Origin: Emiliania huxleyi CCMP1516
Lineage: Eukaryota; Haptophyta; Isochrysidales; Noelaerhabdaceae
DNA: 64,000 nucleotides
NCBI RefSeq assembly: GCF_000372725.1
Contig: NW_005196900.1
Span: 448,033-512,032, forward strand
Reading direction: 5' to 3'
Below, one piece after another: positions 20,141 to 30,244 of this stretch. A model generated the notes under the pieces. The model was not told where the DNA came from. It ran no database searches and worked only from the letters and a program-made list of their open reading frames with translations. Position numbers and translations under genes: made by a program. Numbering within the stretch: position 1 is the stretch's first letter; each line of letters opens with the position of its first letter.

Positions 20141-21067
20141 TTGGAGAAAAAAACGCACTCGAGGCTCGGCCCGATAGTCGGACCACAGCAGCTTGGGTTC
20201 CTCGAGAGAAAGCGGCCGCCCCTTGAGCCTCGCGCTCTGCCCTCCACGGTGCTCGCGCCCGATGGGTCGGTGCGGTATTTTGCGTACGGGTCGAACTTGG
20301 GCCGTCAAAAGGTGCTGTCGCGCGGCGCAGCCTCAATAATCTCGACGGAGCGGGCGAACGTGGCGGGATGGCGGCTCGCCTTCACGTTTGCGTTGAACCC
20401 GCCGCTGGAGCCTTCATTTGCCTCGATCGAGCCCGCCCCGGCCGAGACGGTTTGCGAGGGCGTGCTCCACACCCTCACCCCCAGCGCATACGAGGAGTTG
20501 TGGCGCTCCGAGGGCGGCGGCGGTTCGAGACCCGACTACGATGAGATTGTCGTGCTCGCAAAGCCGTGGAGTGGCAGCGAGCCGGTTAGGGCCATCACGC
20601 TGCGGGCTGCGCAGAGCCGGCGCCTCAGCCACGATGTCCCGCCATCGCAGAGATACTTGAGCATGGTTGTCGCCGGCGCGCACGAGGCAGGGTTGTCGCC
20701 CGCCTACATCGCGCGCCTCGAGGCCATCTCGGCCGCCGCGCCGTCGGGTTTCCTGGCCGCCGTGGCGGAGGCGCACGGCCTCCTCCTCGTCCTGCTCTAC
20801 CTGCTCGGCTTGCAGCGCCTCCTCTCGCCCCTCCGCGCCATCTGCTTCCTCCTCCACCGCCACGTGCGGCCCCGTCTACGCGACATCGCGACCGGCCTGC
20901 TCCTCCTGCCGACGGCGGCCATCGGCGCCGCCACCCGCCCCGCGCTGCGCTTGCTTGGGCGGGAGCGGTGGCTGAGCTACGCTCGCTACGGACAGCTGCC
21001 ACCGACGCCCGCGACGACGCTGGCCTCTGCGCGCTGCGTGAGTGAGTACCACTACCAGAGTCGTTAG
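20141..21067 (+). CDS. Gamma-glutamylcyclotransferase-like protein with C-terminal membrane segment
   Basis: VRYFAYGSNLG is the signature loop of the GGCT/AIG2-like fold, which converts gamma-glutamyl peptides to 5-oxoproline. The expected acidic catalytic position is present in ETVCEGVLHTLTP, and PSQRYLSMVVAGA, GLSPAYIARLEAI match the C-terminal part of such enzymes. After the domain there is a hydrophobic LLLVLLYLLGLQRLL helix and a basic tail, so the enzyme may be membrane-attached. The frame opens just after a stop at 20138 with no in-frame ATG upstream of the signature loop, so the true N-terminus is probably on an upstream exon. Stop TAG at 21065-21067. Confidence 0.75.
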   Translation: MEKKTHSRLGPIVGPQQLGFLERKRPPLEPRALPSTVLAPDGSVRYFAYGSNLGRQKVLSRGAASIISTERANVAGWRLAFTFALNPPLEPSFASIEPAPAETVCEGVLHTLTPSAYEELWRSEGGGGSRPDYDEIVVLAKPWSGSEPVRAITLRAAQSRRLSHDVPPSQRYLSMVVAGAHEAGLSPAYIARLEAISAAAPSGFLAAVAEAHGLLLVLLYLLGLQRLLSPLRAICFLLHRHVRPRLRDIATGLLLLPTAAIGAATRPALRLLGRERWLSYARYGQLPPTPATTLASARCVSEYHYQSR

Positions 21068-22855
21068 AGAGCTCCTCGTGCGTCGCAGCGGGGGAGCGGG
21101 CGCGTCGGCGATGGGGCTTCTCTCGCCGGTAATCGAGAAGCAAAATAAAACCATCACTGAGGTTTCCTACCTAGAGTGCGGTAGTGGCGACTGGCGTGAT
21201 GGCAAACCCGACTCCCTCCATCCATGTGCGATGTGGCGCCGCGCCCGATCGTGCGCGATGCCGACGATGGTGCCGCGTGCCGGGAACCCTATTCCGGAGC
21301 GATTTCCCCTAGGGTTAGCGCCGAAAAAGTCGGGGCCTTTAGCTCCGGCTAGGGCTATTGGGCCTTCGAAGCCGACCACGAGGAAGGGCCGACTTAGGGT
21401 TAGTATAGGCTAGTTCCATTTCACTCTGACACGCTAATCTTGAAAACGTCCAACGGAGCTCCGTGTTGCTCCCAGCGCCCTCCCCCGCGCTTCCTGCGGC
21501 CCTAGCCGATGATACTAGCATGGGAGGTCATCTGACTACCGCGAGAGCGACCCAACTCGTCGACATCGTCCGATGATGGTGCCGCAAAGTCAGCCTTCGG
21601 AGGCTATCGTGGGGTCGAGCCGGTAGTAGCCGTGACATGTGGTTCCACCACCCCTCTTAGGCTTTGCCTCTGACCGCCACCGTTCCCAGGCTGCCTAATG
21701 GGATGGAAAGGAAGGCTCGGCAAGCGTATAGAAGCGTGCTCGACCTCGTCGTGGCAACCTGTACGGCAGCGCTGGTAGGCGCGATGAGCGTCGTGCCACC
21801 TGACCCGAGACGGGTCGCAGGCGTCGTACCGAGCGCGTCGAGACCGTGTCCTGATGTGATCTGCACGGGTGCGTCACAAATGTACCTCCCCAGGACGCGC
21901 AGAAGCAGCTGCGACCCCGCCGAGTGGACGGCGTCACACAGCGCCACCTGCTGTGTGACGCCGTCCATAGCGGGCCGAGAAGGCCGCGAGCGGCGAGGAT
22001 GGTTGTGACTTGTGTGTTTGCCACCCTGGGACTCGGACGGCCGCCTCAGAGGGCGGGCATGCGTCCTCTCGCCCTCTCACCCGCGGGAGATGGCCGAGTC
22101 CACGGAGCCGCACGCTGCCTCTCCTTGGACGCGCAAGGCTCCGACTTCTATAAAGGGTGTGGATGCTGGGTTGAACAAAAAGGCGGGACGCGACCCACTT
22201 CGCCACAGACGGTCCCGCGCCTCGCCGCTAAGACGGGTACACGACCGCGGCTTGTGTGCGTGTACCCGTCTTTGTCCGGAGTGAAAAGTCCAACGCGCTC
22301 GTCGGTGGCGGCTTCCCTCAACCTGCGCCGCGCTCGGCGAACCTCGACAGCGCCTTCGGTGGCATGCAGCTCTTTGTGACAGAAGCCTGGAGAGCAGCTC
22401 CTCTGCTGCTCACACACTCTGCACAGCTGACACAGCCTACTGTGCGGCTGCCACAGCTGTGACAGCGATGGGCTCGCCCTCACTGGCCCTCAGTCACTTG
22501 TGCTGCGGCTTGTGTGAGCGACACTGCTCGGCGACTGCCGGCACACTGTGAGACCGTGGGTGTGAGGTAAAACCACGCTACCAGCGCTTGGTCACATCGG
22601 CCCCGAGGTCAGATCCATCTACTCTGTTGATGACAAGACTTGTCTACCGGCTGGAGCCGAGCAGGAGGGCTTGGCGCACAACCCCTTGGTCAACTCACCC
22701 TCCACACCCCGTAGAGAAAATCCTTCGATATCTGCACCAGCGTTTTAAAGTGAAATCAGAAGAGATCGATGCTCCGGGCTAGGCTTTGGGGTAGGCAGCC
22801 ACCCTTTCGAAGGTGAGGCGTGTCTGTCGACTGGAACTAGCCTCGGACAGACACA
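21068..22855. other. 1.8 kb without a confident gene; hairpins and a dispersed repeat
   Basis: All frames are short and of poor composition. A perfect 17-bp stem with 7-nt loop lies at 21926-21966, and a 13-bp perfect stem (AGACGGGTACACG) at 22231-22243 / 22259-22271. A 60-bp block (about 21876-21935) recurs at 53961-54012. A TATAAAG word is at 22150. Confidence 0.5.
21876..21935 (+). repeat. Dispersed ~55-bp repeat (copy at 53961-54012)
   Basis: Both copies contain CAAATGTACCTCCC, then GGACGCGCAGA and GCAGCTGCGACCCCGCCGAG with few differences. The copy here continues directly into the 17-bp hairpin, and the other copy does not. Confidence 0.75.
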
Positions 22856-23486
22856 TCATTTCAAGCTCACGTCCAGCACTTCGAGCCCGGCCCCCCTGGC
22901 CGCCGTTGCGAGCGCCGCCGCCGTCTCAGCCACGCTGCCGCGGACATCCACGAGGACCTCAAAGGTTTGCACGTCCAGCTCGCTCGATGGGGGCGCCGGT
23001 GGCCTCGCAGGCTCGTCGGCACGTACGATGCTGGCGGCGCTGCCCGCCGCCTCGGAGTCGCCGCCGAGTCCTCGCTTGCCAACCGCGCCCTCGGCGCGGA
23101 CCGGCTCGACGATCCCCTCGCCGCGCCTGCCGAGAGCGCCGCTCGTCCAGCCCATCTTTTGGAGGAGCGCGTGGCCCACGCCCGACGAGATGGGTGTCTC
23201 CGCCACGCTCTCCGCCTCCTCCCTCTCCCGGCGCCGCTGCTTCTTCGCCGCGGTCTTCGACAGCGCCGCCTCGGCCTCCTCGCCCGCGCCCGCGTCGGCC
23301 TCTGGCGGAGCACCCACGGGCGGCAGCACGATGCCGGCCAAAAAGTCGGTGGCCAACCGCTCCGGATCTGGCGGTGGCGGCGGTGGCGGCGGCGGCTCTG
23401 CGACCTCCTCGTCCCGACTCCGCTTTGTGCCACCCTCACCCCCGGGCGGCGGCGGCGGCGGCGGCGGCGGCGGAAGCTGCTTCGGA

Positions 23487-23523
<37 letters not shown>

Positions 23524-24898
23524 AACCTGGAAAGTCCCTCCGAAGCAGCTTCTCAAAGACTCGCGGTGCCTCGAGATGCGCAAAGAGGGAGAGGACTCGA
23601 GTCGGCAGTTGCGTCCGCGGCGGGAGCAGCAGCGCCGCAGCCTCCTCCTGCAGATCGGCCGTGAAATCCTCAGCGTCGCCCGCCACCCTCAATCTGACCT
23701 GTTTGAGGCCGTCGGCGGCGGTGTCGACGTCCAGCACCGCCCAGCGCCTCGTCGAGCACTCGCTCTCGCGCCGGCCGAAGAGCGGCCGCACGCGAAGAGA
23801 GCGTCGCAGCTCAGAGTGCCTCGCCATGTCGACGGTGCACTCCCCTGGCGGCGGGAGCGTGGAGCCCGACGCCTCGATCAGCAGCCGCAGGACGACGGCG
23901 CAGCGGGCGGCGGCGGCCGGCAATGCGGCTGCAGGCCCGATTGCCGAAGTCCTTTGCTCAAAATCGGCGGAGGAGAGGCGTGGCACGCGGAGCAGGCCGA
24001 GCAGTCGCTCATCCATGCGTCGGAGCAGCGCGTCTCGTAGCTTTGCCCGCTCGCCCGCCGCCGCAGCCACGGCCGGCAGCACTCCGTGGTTGAGCACGTG
24101 CAGGCTCACCACGTCGAGCGCGGGCAGCAGCGACGCCCTGGCCGCGTCGTCCACGAGCAGCGGCAGCGGCGAGGACGCGTCCGGTGGGAATGTCGCCCAC
24201 GTGTGAGGCGCGTGCGGCTCGCTCGGCTGGCTCGCCCACAGCCGGAGGCCTGGCAGCGCGCCGAGCGCCTCGGTGTGCGCTCGCTCGGCCGCCTGCCTCG
24301 CAGGCAGCGGCGCCTGCGCCGACGCGGCAGCCATGGGAGGGTCGTCCGCCGCCACGTCGACCAGCCCACGCCGCGCGAAGCAAAACCGCAGCGCCAACGT
24401 GAATAGGGCCCGCAGATCGGCGCCCTCGGCGGCGAGGGAAGGCGGAGGTCGCCTCCACGCAGTCGCCAGCCAGCGCTCGACGGTGGGTGCCGAAGGCGCC
24501 GCCGGCAGCTGCAGCAGCGCCGCGAGAGCGCGCGCGTTGCTGCCGAGAGCCGGGCTCCGGCGGACGTCGAGTAGCCAGCCGGTCTGCACCAGCTGCTCGC
24601 ACAGCAGCTCGTCTGCGAGACGCGCGCCATCGCTCCCGTCGCCCGACGCCGGCGCGCTGCTCGAGGGCCCGCGGCAAATCGCTCGCGTGGAGCGCACGAG
24701 CGTCCTCTGCAACGGCAGCAGCGCGTACCGCTCCGCCGACCGGCGAACGTAGGCTCGGTCGAGTCCGCTGCCACCGGCGGCCTCCGTCTCGGCGAGCGCG
24801 GCCCACACAGACACGTACTCTGAGAGCCCGATCTGCGACGCGCTGGCCGCCGTGCCCGAGGCGGCGGCGGCGGCACGCTGCTCCGCAGCCGCCACGAG
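22856..24898 (-). CDS. G-patch protein frame, in phase with the upstream sacsin-like frame
   Basis: The frame runs 680 codons to TGA at 22856. After a helical N-terminal part of about 450 residues comes a poly-Pro region, a basic KKQRRRERE stretch, then GVGHALLQKMGWTSGALG with a following RGEGIVEPV and GKRGLG, a G-patch that usually recruits DEAH helicases to RNA. It starts immediately after the TAG at 24899-24901 and in the same reading frame as the ATPase frame upstream, with no ATG near its beginning. It is most likely the C-terminal part of that protein, cut by one stop codon, rather than a separate gene. Confidence 0.65.
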
Positions 24899-27800
24899 CT
24901 AGCGAAACCTCTCCATCGGCGACGGTGGCGGCGCGGTGCCCCACTCAAGGAGGCGGGAGATCGGCGCCGCCGCGAGAGCCGCGAGGGTCGGCGGCGGGAG
25001 AGCGGCGGGTAGCAGGTGCGGCGCCGCGGAGGCGACAATCGCCACGCGGCTCGGGGGGAGGAGGCCCTTGGCGGTTGGCACCCAGGAGGCACCGCGGAGC
25101 AGCGTCACCCAGCCAGCGACGCCGAGGTCGTGCACCGCGGCGCCGGGCTGGGAAGGGGGAAGCCACAGCAGCCGCTTCCTCGCGGGACCGCCGGTGCCGA
25201 CGGTGGCGGTGAGTGCGGCCCCGCCACCCGTCGGCTGCTCAAGCGCAGCGGGCGCGCCCTCGCCGCGCAAGCACGGCGCGAGCGGGCCCTCTGCGGCGCT
25301 CGGCGCCTCCTCGTCGTCCACCGCCGCACGGGCCACCAGGTCGCAGAAGGCCACGGCGAGCGACGCGTCTTCGTCGCCGCGAGCGAGAGCGGCCCGCAGC
25401 AGCCGGGCCGAGGCCGGCGTCAGGGCCGCGTCGAGCACGACGGGACGCTTATGCCCGAGGCAACCCAGCCCATACGGCAGCGCAACCGACTTGGCGCTGC
25501 TCCGCTGCGATGCCCCGGCAGGGAGGAGGGAAGGGGCGACTGGCGAGGCCGAGACGAGGAAGGCGAGCCCATCCGAGGCGCCGGCGGCGACAAAGAAGGA
25601 GCGCCAGCTCGCGCGCTCGTGCGAGGAGGCGGACTTGTCCACGTAAACGCCGTCGACAAAGCTCACCGCCGCGCCACCCTCCACCCGCCGCTGCAGATCC
25701 TCGAGGCTCCCGTTGCCAAAGGCCGCGCCGACCGCGCACTGTCCGACGGGGAGCAGGGCGCCGCCCGCGATTTGCGCGTGCGAGCAGAGCTGCGGCTGCT
25801 TTTGCTCCTTGAGATGCCTCGTGAGAGCCACCACCGCCTCAGCGTCGGCTCCACGGCTGCCGGCCGCAGCTTGCGCCGCAAAGAAGCGAGCAAAAATCGC
25901 TCGAAGCGTTAGAGCGCGGTTGTCGCTCGCCGCCTCTCGGCGCAGCGCCTCGGTGGCGGTGAGAGCCTTCCGGATCGCCATCGCCGATTCACCACCGCCG
26001 CCCGGCACGCTCCCGTCGGCAGCGTCGAGGAGCAGCGAGTGCACGGCCGGGTGGAGGGTGAGGCTGCCGCCAGCGCGTGCTCCGGCGCTCGCGCCGTGGA
26101 GAGCGCGCTGCAGCGCTGAAGGGAGAGCGGCGAGCGCCTTGGACGCCTTCTGATCGGGCCACGTCAGCTTGTTGGCGGGGTGCAACTGCCCGTCACTTGC
26201 TAATAGCAAGGGCGGCGGTGGCGGCGGAAGCGGCGGCGCGCCGGCGGCGCCATCCTTGCCGGACGCGGCCTCCTTGGCAACCTCCTTGCAGTTGCGCCGC
26301 CACTCGTCCTGCATCTCCTGGCAGCCGGCCATCAGCCTCACCGCCAGCATAGCCGCCGCGGCGGCTACGGCGGCGGTGTCGCCAGCTGCGTCGGCCTCGG
26401 CAGCGCCGCCCGGCCGCTCCCTCGCGGTGGCCCACAGTGCCTTGCCCAAAGCGGCGGCCCCGGCCGCGTCGGTCGTCGGCCGGTGCAGCAGCAGCCACAG
26501 CGGAGAGTCGGCAGCCGCGGCGAGCGCGGGCGTGGCGAGTGGCCGCCGTCCGCCGAGCCACCGCTCCAGCAGCGCGGGCGGAAGCCAGCGCAATAGTGGG
26601 CGAGGGACGAGCGCAGCGCCCGCGGCGGCGGCGAACTCAACCCTTCGCGAGGCGCCGAGCACGGGCACCAGCGGCTCCGCCCGTAGCGCCGCGTCGAGCG
26701 GAGAGCAGTCGAGCCTCTCGCCCATGAAGGTGAGGTGCAGCGCCGCGGGGGCTGCTCCCGCGCCGGCGCCGCCCCGCCTGCCGCCGCGATCGTTACCGCG
26801 GCTGCGGCCGCCGCGGCCCTTGCCGCCGCCGTGCTTCGAGTCGCCGGCGGTCGGCTCCTCGCCGGCGTCGGGAGCGGCCCGCTCCAAGCTGGCGGGGAGG
26901 AGCCTGTACGCAGCCGCGACGGAGGCGTCGCTCGGAGCGGGGGCCGCCTCGGACACAACGGCCGCCAGGTAGCGCAGAGCGCACACGAGCAGGGCGGGGA
27001 CCGTCGCCGCGAGCGCGCGGTTCCACGCGTTGTCGCTGAGGGACTGGACGTCCTGCCGGTCCACCGAGAGCAGCCACGCCGCCTGCAAGTTTGCGGCGCC
27101 GGGTGCTGGCACCCGCGTCGGCAGCAAAGCGTGCACGAGGCCGCCGCCGCCGCCGCCGCCGCCGCCGCAAGGCACGCCGTTCGAGTCGACCTGGAAGAAG
27201 AAGCTCGCCTCCTCCTCGGCGTCGGTTCCCTGCGGCGGCTGGTCGCGCCGCGTGTGGGCGCAGTAAGCGGCCCACGCCTCCCGGCCGGGCCGGAAGCGCA
27301 CGCTCAAAAAGCACCAGCGCCCCGCCGCCGCCGCACACGCCGCGGCGCCTCCGCCGCCGGGCAGGGCGGGCGAGGAGGCGACCCGCGTGTGCGCGACCCG
27401 CAGGGCGGCGGCGGAGGCGGCGACGGCGCCGCTCGCTGCGGAAGGCGGGAGGGCGGCCGCCCTGGCTGCGCCGACGGGCACGTCGACCCGCTCGCAGACG
27501 AGCCGCTCGCCCACCCACACCAGCTCCCAGGCCGCCCGAGGCGCGTCGCCGTCGCGCTGGTCGGCGGCCAGCGCGCACCGCGCCAGCAGCGGCGGCACCG
27601 ACGGCGGCAACCAGCGCAAGTCTCGCCGCAGCGCGTCGAGACCGCCGCGCGGGCGGAGCAGCTCGAAGACGCAGCCCGAGGCGACGGGGCTGCCGCTGCT
27701 GTCCTCGGCCCAGCGTGGCAGCAGCACCCACGCGCTCGGCGGGAGCTTGGGCACCGCGCCGCCGCCTCGCGGCTGCGCCGCCGCCGCCTCCGCAAACTCG

Positions 27801-28510
27801 AAGCGCCAGTCCGGGTCGGCGCAGCGGACGTGCGCGAAGCGCTTGTGGCACGCCTTGAAGCCGATGCCCATGAAGCCAGCCGCGCGCCGGCTCTGCTTTG
27901 TGCTCATGCCGACGCTCGCGAGACCGTTGACGTCGAGCGGGCTGAAGCCGCGGCCGTCGTGGGAGAGGCGCAGCGTGGGGCCGGGCAGCAGCTCGAGCCG
28001 CACCACCCGCGCGCCGTCGTCCACCGCGTTCTGCAGCAGCTCGAAGAGGTACAGGTCCGAGCGCGGGAACTGCTTCTCGAGGATCGAGAGGAAGCCTCGT
28101 ACCGAGGGCTCGAGCACGTGCTGCGTGTAGTAGCCGCGGATCGCGTCGACCACCCACCGCCGACCCGCGGGCGTGAGCGGGGAGCGGGCCTCCGAGGCGG
28201 CGAGGCGCGCGGCGGAGGCCAGGTCGAGCGGCTCCGCAGCAGTGCTGCCGGCAGCGGAGCTGCGGTCCAGCCTTCGCCACTGCGGCTTTCCTCCGGCGGT
28301 GGAGCGGCAGAGCTGAAGCGACGGCCACGGCTCTGGTAGCTCGGGCTCCTCCGACCCTCCGACCCGCGCCGCCTCGTCCACGATGACGGCGGCGAAGCCG
28401 CGGCGGTCGACGGCGAGCACGGTAGTCGGAGAGTGCTCGAGGAGCAGGCACGTGCCAAGCACCTCCTCCGCGTGCGGCTGCGCCCAGAGCCGGAGGGAGA
28501 GGTCGGGCAT
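24899..28510 (-). CDS. Sacsin/NO VEIN-type histidine-kinase-like ATPase protein
   Basis: ATG at 28510 (MPDLSLRLWAQPHAEEVLG) is the best start; the frame is open further upstream without ATG. Residues about 150-230 hold a GHKL ATPase: LYLFELLQNAVDDGA (N-box), LSHDGRGFSPLDV (G1) and GFMGIGFKACHK (G2), the pattern of sacsin and plant NO VEIN proteins, which are chaperone-like and Hsp90-related. The remaining ~970 residues are Ala-rich with no recognised domain. One intronless frame of 1,204 codons ends in SPMERFR and TAG at 24899-24901. The frame then stays open for 679 further codons into a G-patch. Antisense frames across this region are long but have low-complexity composition. Confidence 0.78.
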   Translation of the reverse strand: MPDLSLRLWAQPHAEEVLGTCLLLEHSPTTVLAVDRRGFAAVIVDEAARVGGSEEPELPEPWPSLQLCRSTAGGKPQWRRLDRSSAAGSTAAEPLDLASAARLAASEARSPLTPAGRRWVVDAIRGYYTQHVLEPSVRGFLSILEKQFPRSDLYLFELLQNAVDDGARVVRLELLPGPTLRLSHDGRGFSPLDVNGLASVGMSTKQSRRAAGFMGIGFKACHKRFAHVRCADPDWRFEFAEAAAAQPRGGGAVPKLPPSAWVLLPRWAEDSSGSPVASGCVFELLRPRGGLDALRRDLRWLPPSVPPLLARCALAADQRDGDAPRAAWELVWVGERLVCERVDVPVGAARAAALPPSAASGAVAASAAALRVAHTRVASSPALPGGGGAAACAAAAGRWCFLSVRFRPGREAWAAYCAHTRRDQPPQGTDAEEEASFFFQVDSNGVPCGGGGGGGGGLVHALLPTRVPAPGAANLQAAWLLSVDRQDVQSLSDNAWNRALAATVPALLVCALRYLAAVVSEAAPAPSDASVAAAYRLLPASLERAAPDAGEEPTAGDSKHGGGKGRGGRSRGNDRGGRRGGAGAGAAPAALHLTFMGERLDCSPLDAALRAEPLVPVLGASRRVEFAAAAGAALVPRPLLRWLPPALLERWLGGRRPLATPALAAAADSPLWLLLHRPTTDAAGAAALGKALWATARERPGGAAEADAAGDTAAVAAAAAMLAVRLMAGCQEMQDEWRRNCKEVAKEAASGKDGAAGAPPLPPPPPPLLLASDGQLHPANKLTWPDQKASKALAALPSALQRALHGASAGARAGGSLTLHPAVHSLLLDAADGSVPGGGGESAMAIRKALTATEALRREAASDNRALTLRAIFARFFAAQAAAGSRGADAEAVVALTRHLKEQKQPQLCSHAQIAGGALLPVGQCAVGAAFGNGSLEDLQRRVEGGAAVSFVDGVYVDKSASSHERASWRSFFVAAGASDGLAFLVSASPVAPSLLPAGASQRSSAKSVALPYGLGCLGHKRPVVLDAALTPASARLLRAALARGDEDASLAVAFCDLVARAAVDDEEAPSAAEGPLAPCLRGEGAPAALEQPTGGGAALTATVGTGGPARKRLLWLPPSQPGAAVHDLGVAGWVTLLRGASWVPTAKGLLPPSRVAIVASAAPHLLPAALPPPTLAALAAAPISRLLEWGTAPPPSPMERFR

Positions 28511-28659
28511 CCCAGAGCGGGAGAACTGGCAGCCGATCGCAAACAGGAAAACGAAGGCGGCGCACAACGGTCCTCCTGGCTTGCCGGGGTCATGGGCCCC
28601 CCCTGGCTTTGCAAAGAGACATAGGCAGAGGCAGACGCCCAAGGGTGGGCGACGGCTAG

Positions 28660-29245
28660 AGGGCTAGTACGTCACACTCCTCTCCTTAAAATCCCTGTGT
28701 GCCGCGATGATAGCGATGAATCGGCGCGGCAGCGGACCACGGACGTCAACGCGAGCGGACGGCGCGAAAGTGCTCGGGCCTCGGCGCGACAGAAACTGGC
28801 GTGTGTGGTGGAGGCGTGCCATCCTCCCATCCCTCCCTTGGGTTGTCTGTTTTCTTTCTTTAAGATACACAGCTGGACTTGCGACGGTGGTAGTCGCCTT
28901 ATATGTGTGCCACCGTTGCATATATGCCATATCCGGATATGCAACGGTGGCATAAGGCGACTGATACACCGTCCCAGGACCTGAGCTGGTGCTGCACCTC
29001 GAGTGCTGGACTGGCGCGCCAAGTACACACAATCAGCGACGGATACGGGATAACCCGGCTCTGCTGAGTGCTGTCCTCGTGTCTGCGCAACAAAAAGGCG
29101 GACAAACACCGTGCTTGCTATGTGCAACATGCAACAGAGGAAACACCGATCGCAAAAAAGAAAGTGCGGCCGCGCGGCTCGGCCACAAGACACACAGCTG
29201 GAACTGGCGCGCCAAGTACACACAAACAGCGGCTCATACCCGGCT
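28660..29245. repeat. Repeat-bearing spacer
   Basis: It carries CTCCTTAAAATCCCTGTGT at about 28681 and CCTCCCATCCCTCCCTTGGG with a pyrimidine tail to 28862. These two parts are adjacent in the copy at 49790-49865 but are separated here by about 110 bp. Two direct repeats of CTGGCGCGCCAAGTACACAC occur at about 29010 and 29200. Inverted GCATATCCGGATATGC is at 28919-28942. No gene is seen. Confidence 0.6.
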
Positions 29246-29248
29246 CTG

Positions 29249-30072
29249 CTATGTGGGCATGGGCGCCCCGTCCGAGCCGCACGCGATGAGCTCGAAAACG
29301 TACGTGCCGGGTGCGCCCTCCTCCCCAAACGCCTTGAGCGCGGCCAGCCCCGCCCACCGCTGCGGCTCCTGCACGTACCACGCGGCGGTATGCCGGTGGC
29401 GGTCGCTCTGGACGAGCTTGGTCTCGCCGAGCGCCGCGATCTCGCACCGCCGCGTGGCCACCTCCTCCGCCGCGTCCGCCCCGCCCACCATCAAAAAGGA
29501 GTTGAACTTCTCCTCGAAGGCCTGGACGTTGTCGCGGTGCGGCGCCTCCCACCTTGGGCGCAGGGCAGGGCGCGGTTGAGAGGGAGGTGTGGGCGGAGTG
29601 GTGTGGGCGTAGAGCGGTGAGGATGCGGAGCGGCAGGGGGGCACCATTTCCCCTCTTGCCAATAGCCGAACTTGCGGAAGGACCACTGGGACGGGTGACT
29701 GCTGGCTGCGAGCGAGTCGGAGAGACTGAGGTGCATGCGGTGCCAGACTTGGTAGTCGTCTGTCTCGCGCATCTTGCTGGCCATGTCAATCAGCACCTCG
29801 TCGCCACGGGTGGAGAGTACGGAGTACCGCTCCCAGCTGGATGGCTGGCCCTCGCTATCGCGGTACTCCCACTCGAACCAGTCCCCCTCTTTGAAGCGCG
29901 ACGACGCGAGCTGCCGCCCCATCGCGACGTGCGCAGGGCCGGACCGGGGCTTGCTGTGCCGCCGCTCCTCCAGGAGAAGTGGATGCCGCGCGCGAGCTGC
30001 TTGGTCGGAAGAGAAAAGCGCTGCACTGGCGCCGACGGCTGCGCCTCCCGCGAGGTGGCGGAGATGCAGCAT
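29249..30072 (-). CDS. Unrecognised protein, two exons
   Basis: ATG at 30072. Exon 1 to about 29643 reads [37 protein letters not shown] and [13 protein letters not shown]. Exon 2 (about 29556-29249) reads [19 protein letters not shown] and ends [15 protein letters not shown]. Composition and codon use look strongly coding and fold-like (beta-rich), but I do not recognise the family. The first 30 residues are Ala/Arg/Ser-rich without acidic residues, which would fit an organelle-targeting peptide. It is tandem with and immediately downstream of the Rieske gene on the same strand. Confidence 0.6.
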
Positions 30073-30244
30073 ATATGTGTCGAAGGAGCGGGACGCGGTG
30101 GTGCCCCGGTGTGGATGGAGTGCGGATGTCGCCGCATCTCTTTTTCTTTTATTCCACCCTTTTCAAAGTAACGGCATTTAGTAGGAGAGGCGCCCGAGAT
30201 GGGGGCCGGGGGGGTTAGATCGCGCGCGGCGCGCGTGCGTCCCC

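Noticed and set aside
22967-24206. Long plus-strand frames over the G-patch region
   Set aside because: Arg-, Ser- or Gly-repeat products antisense to a frame with a clear G-patch; typical of GC-rich shadow frames.
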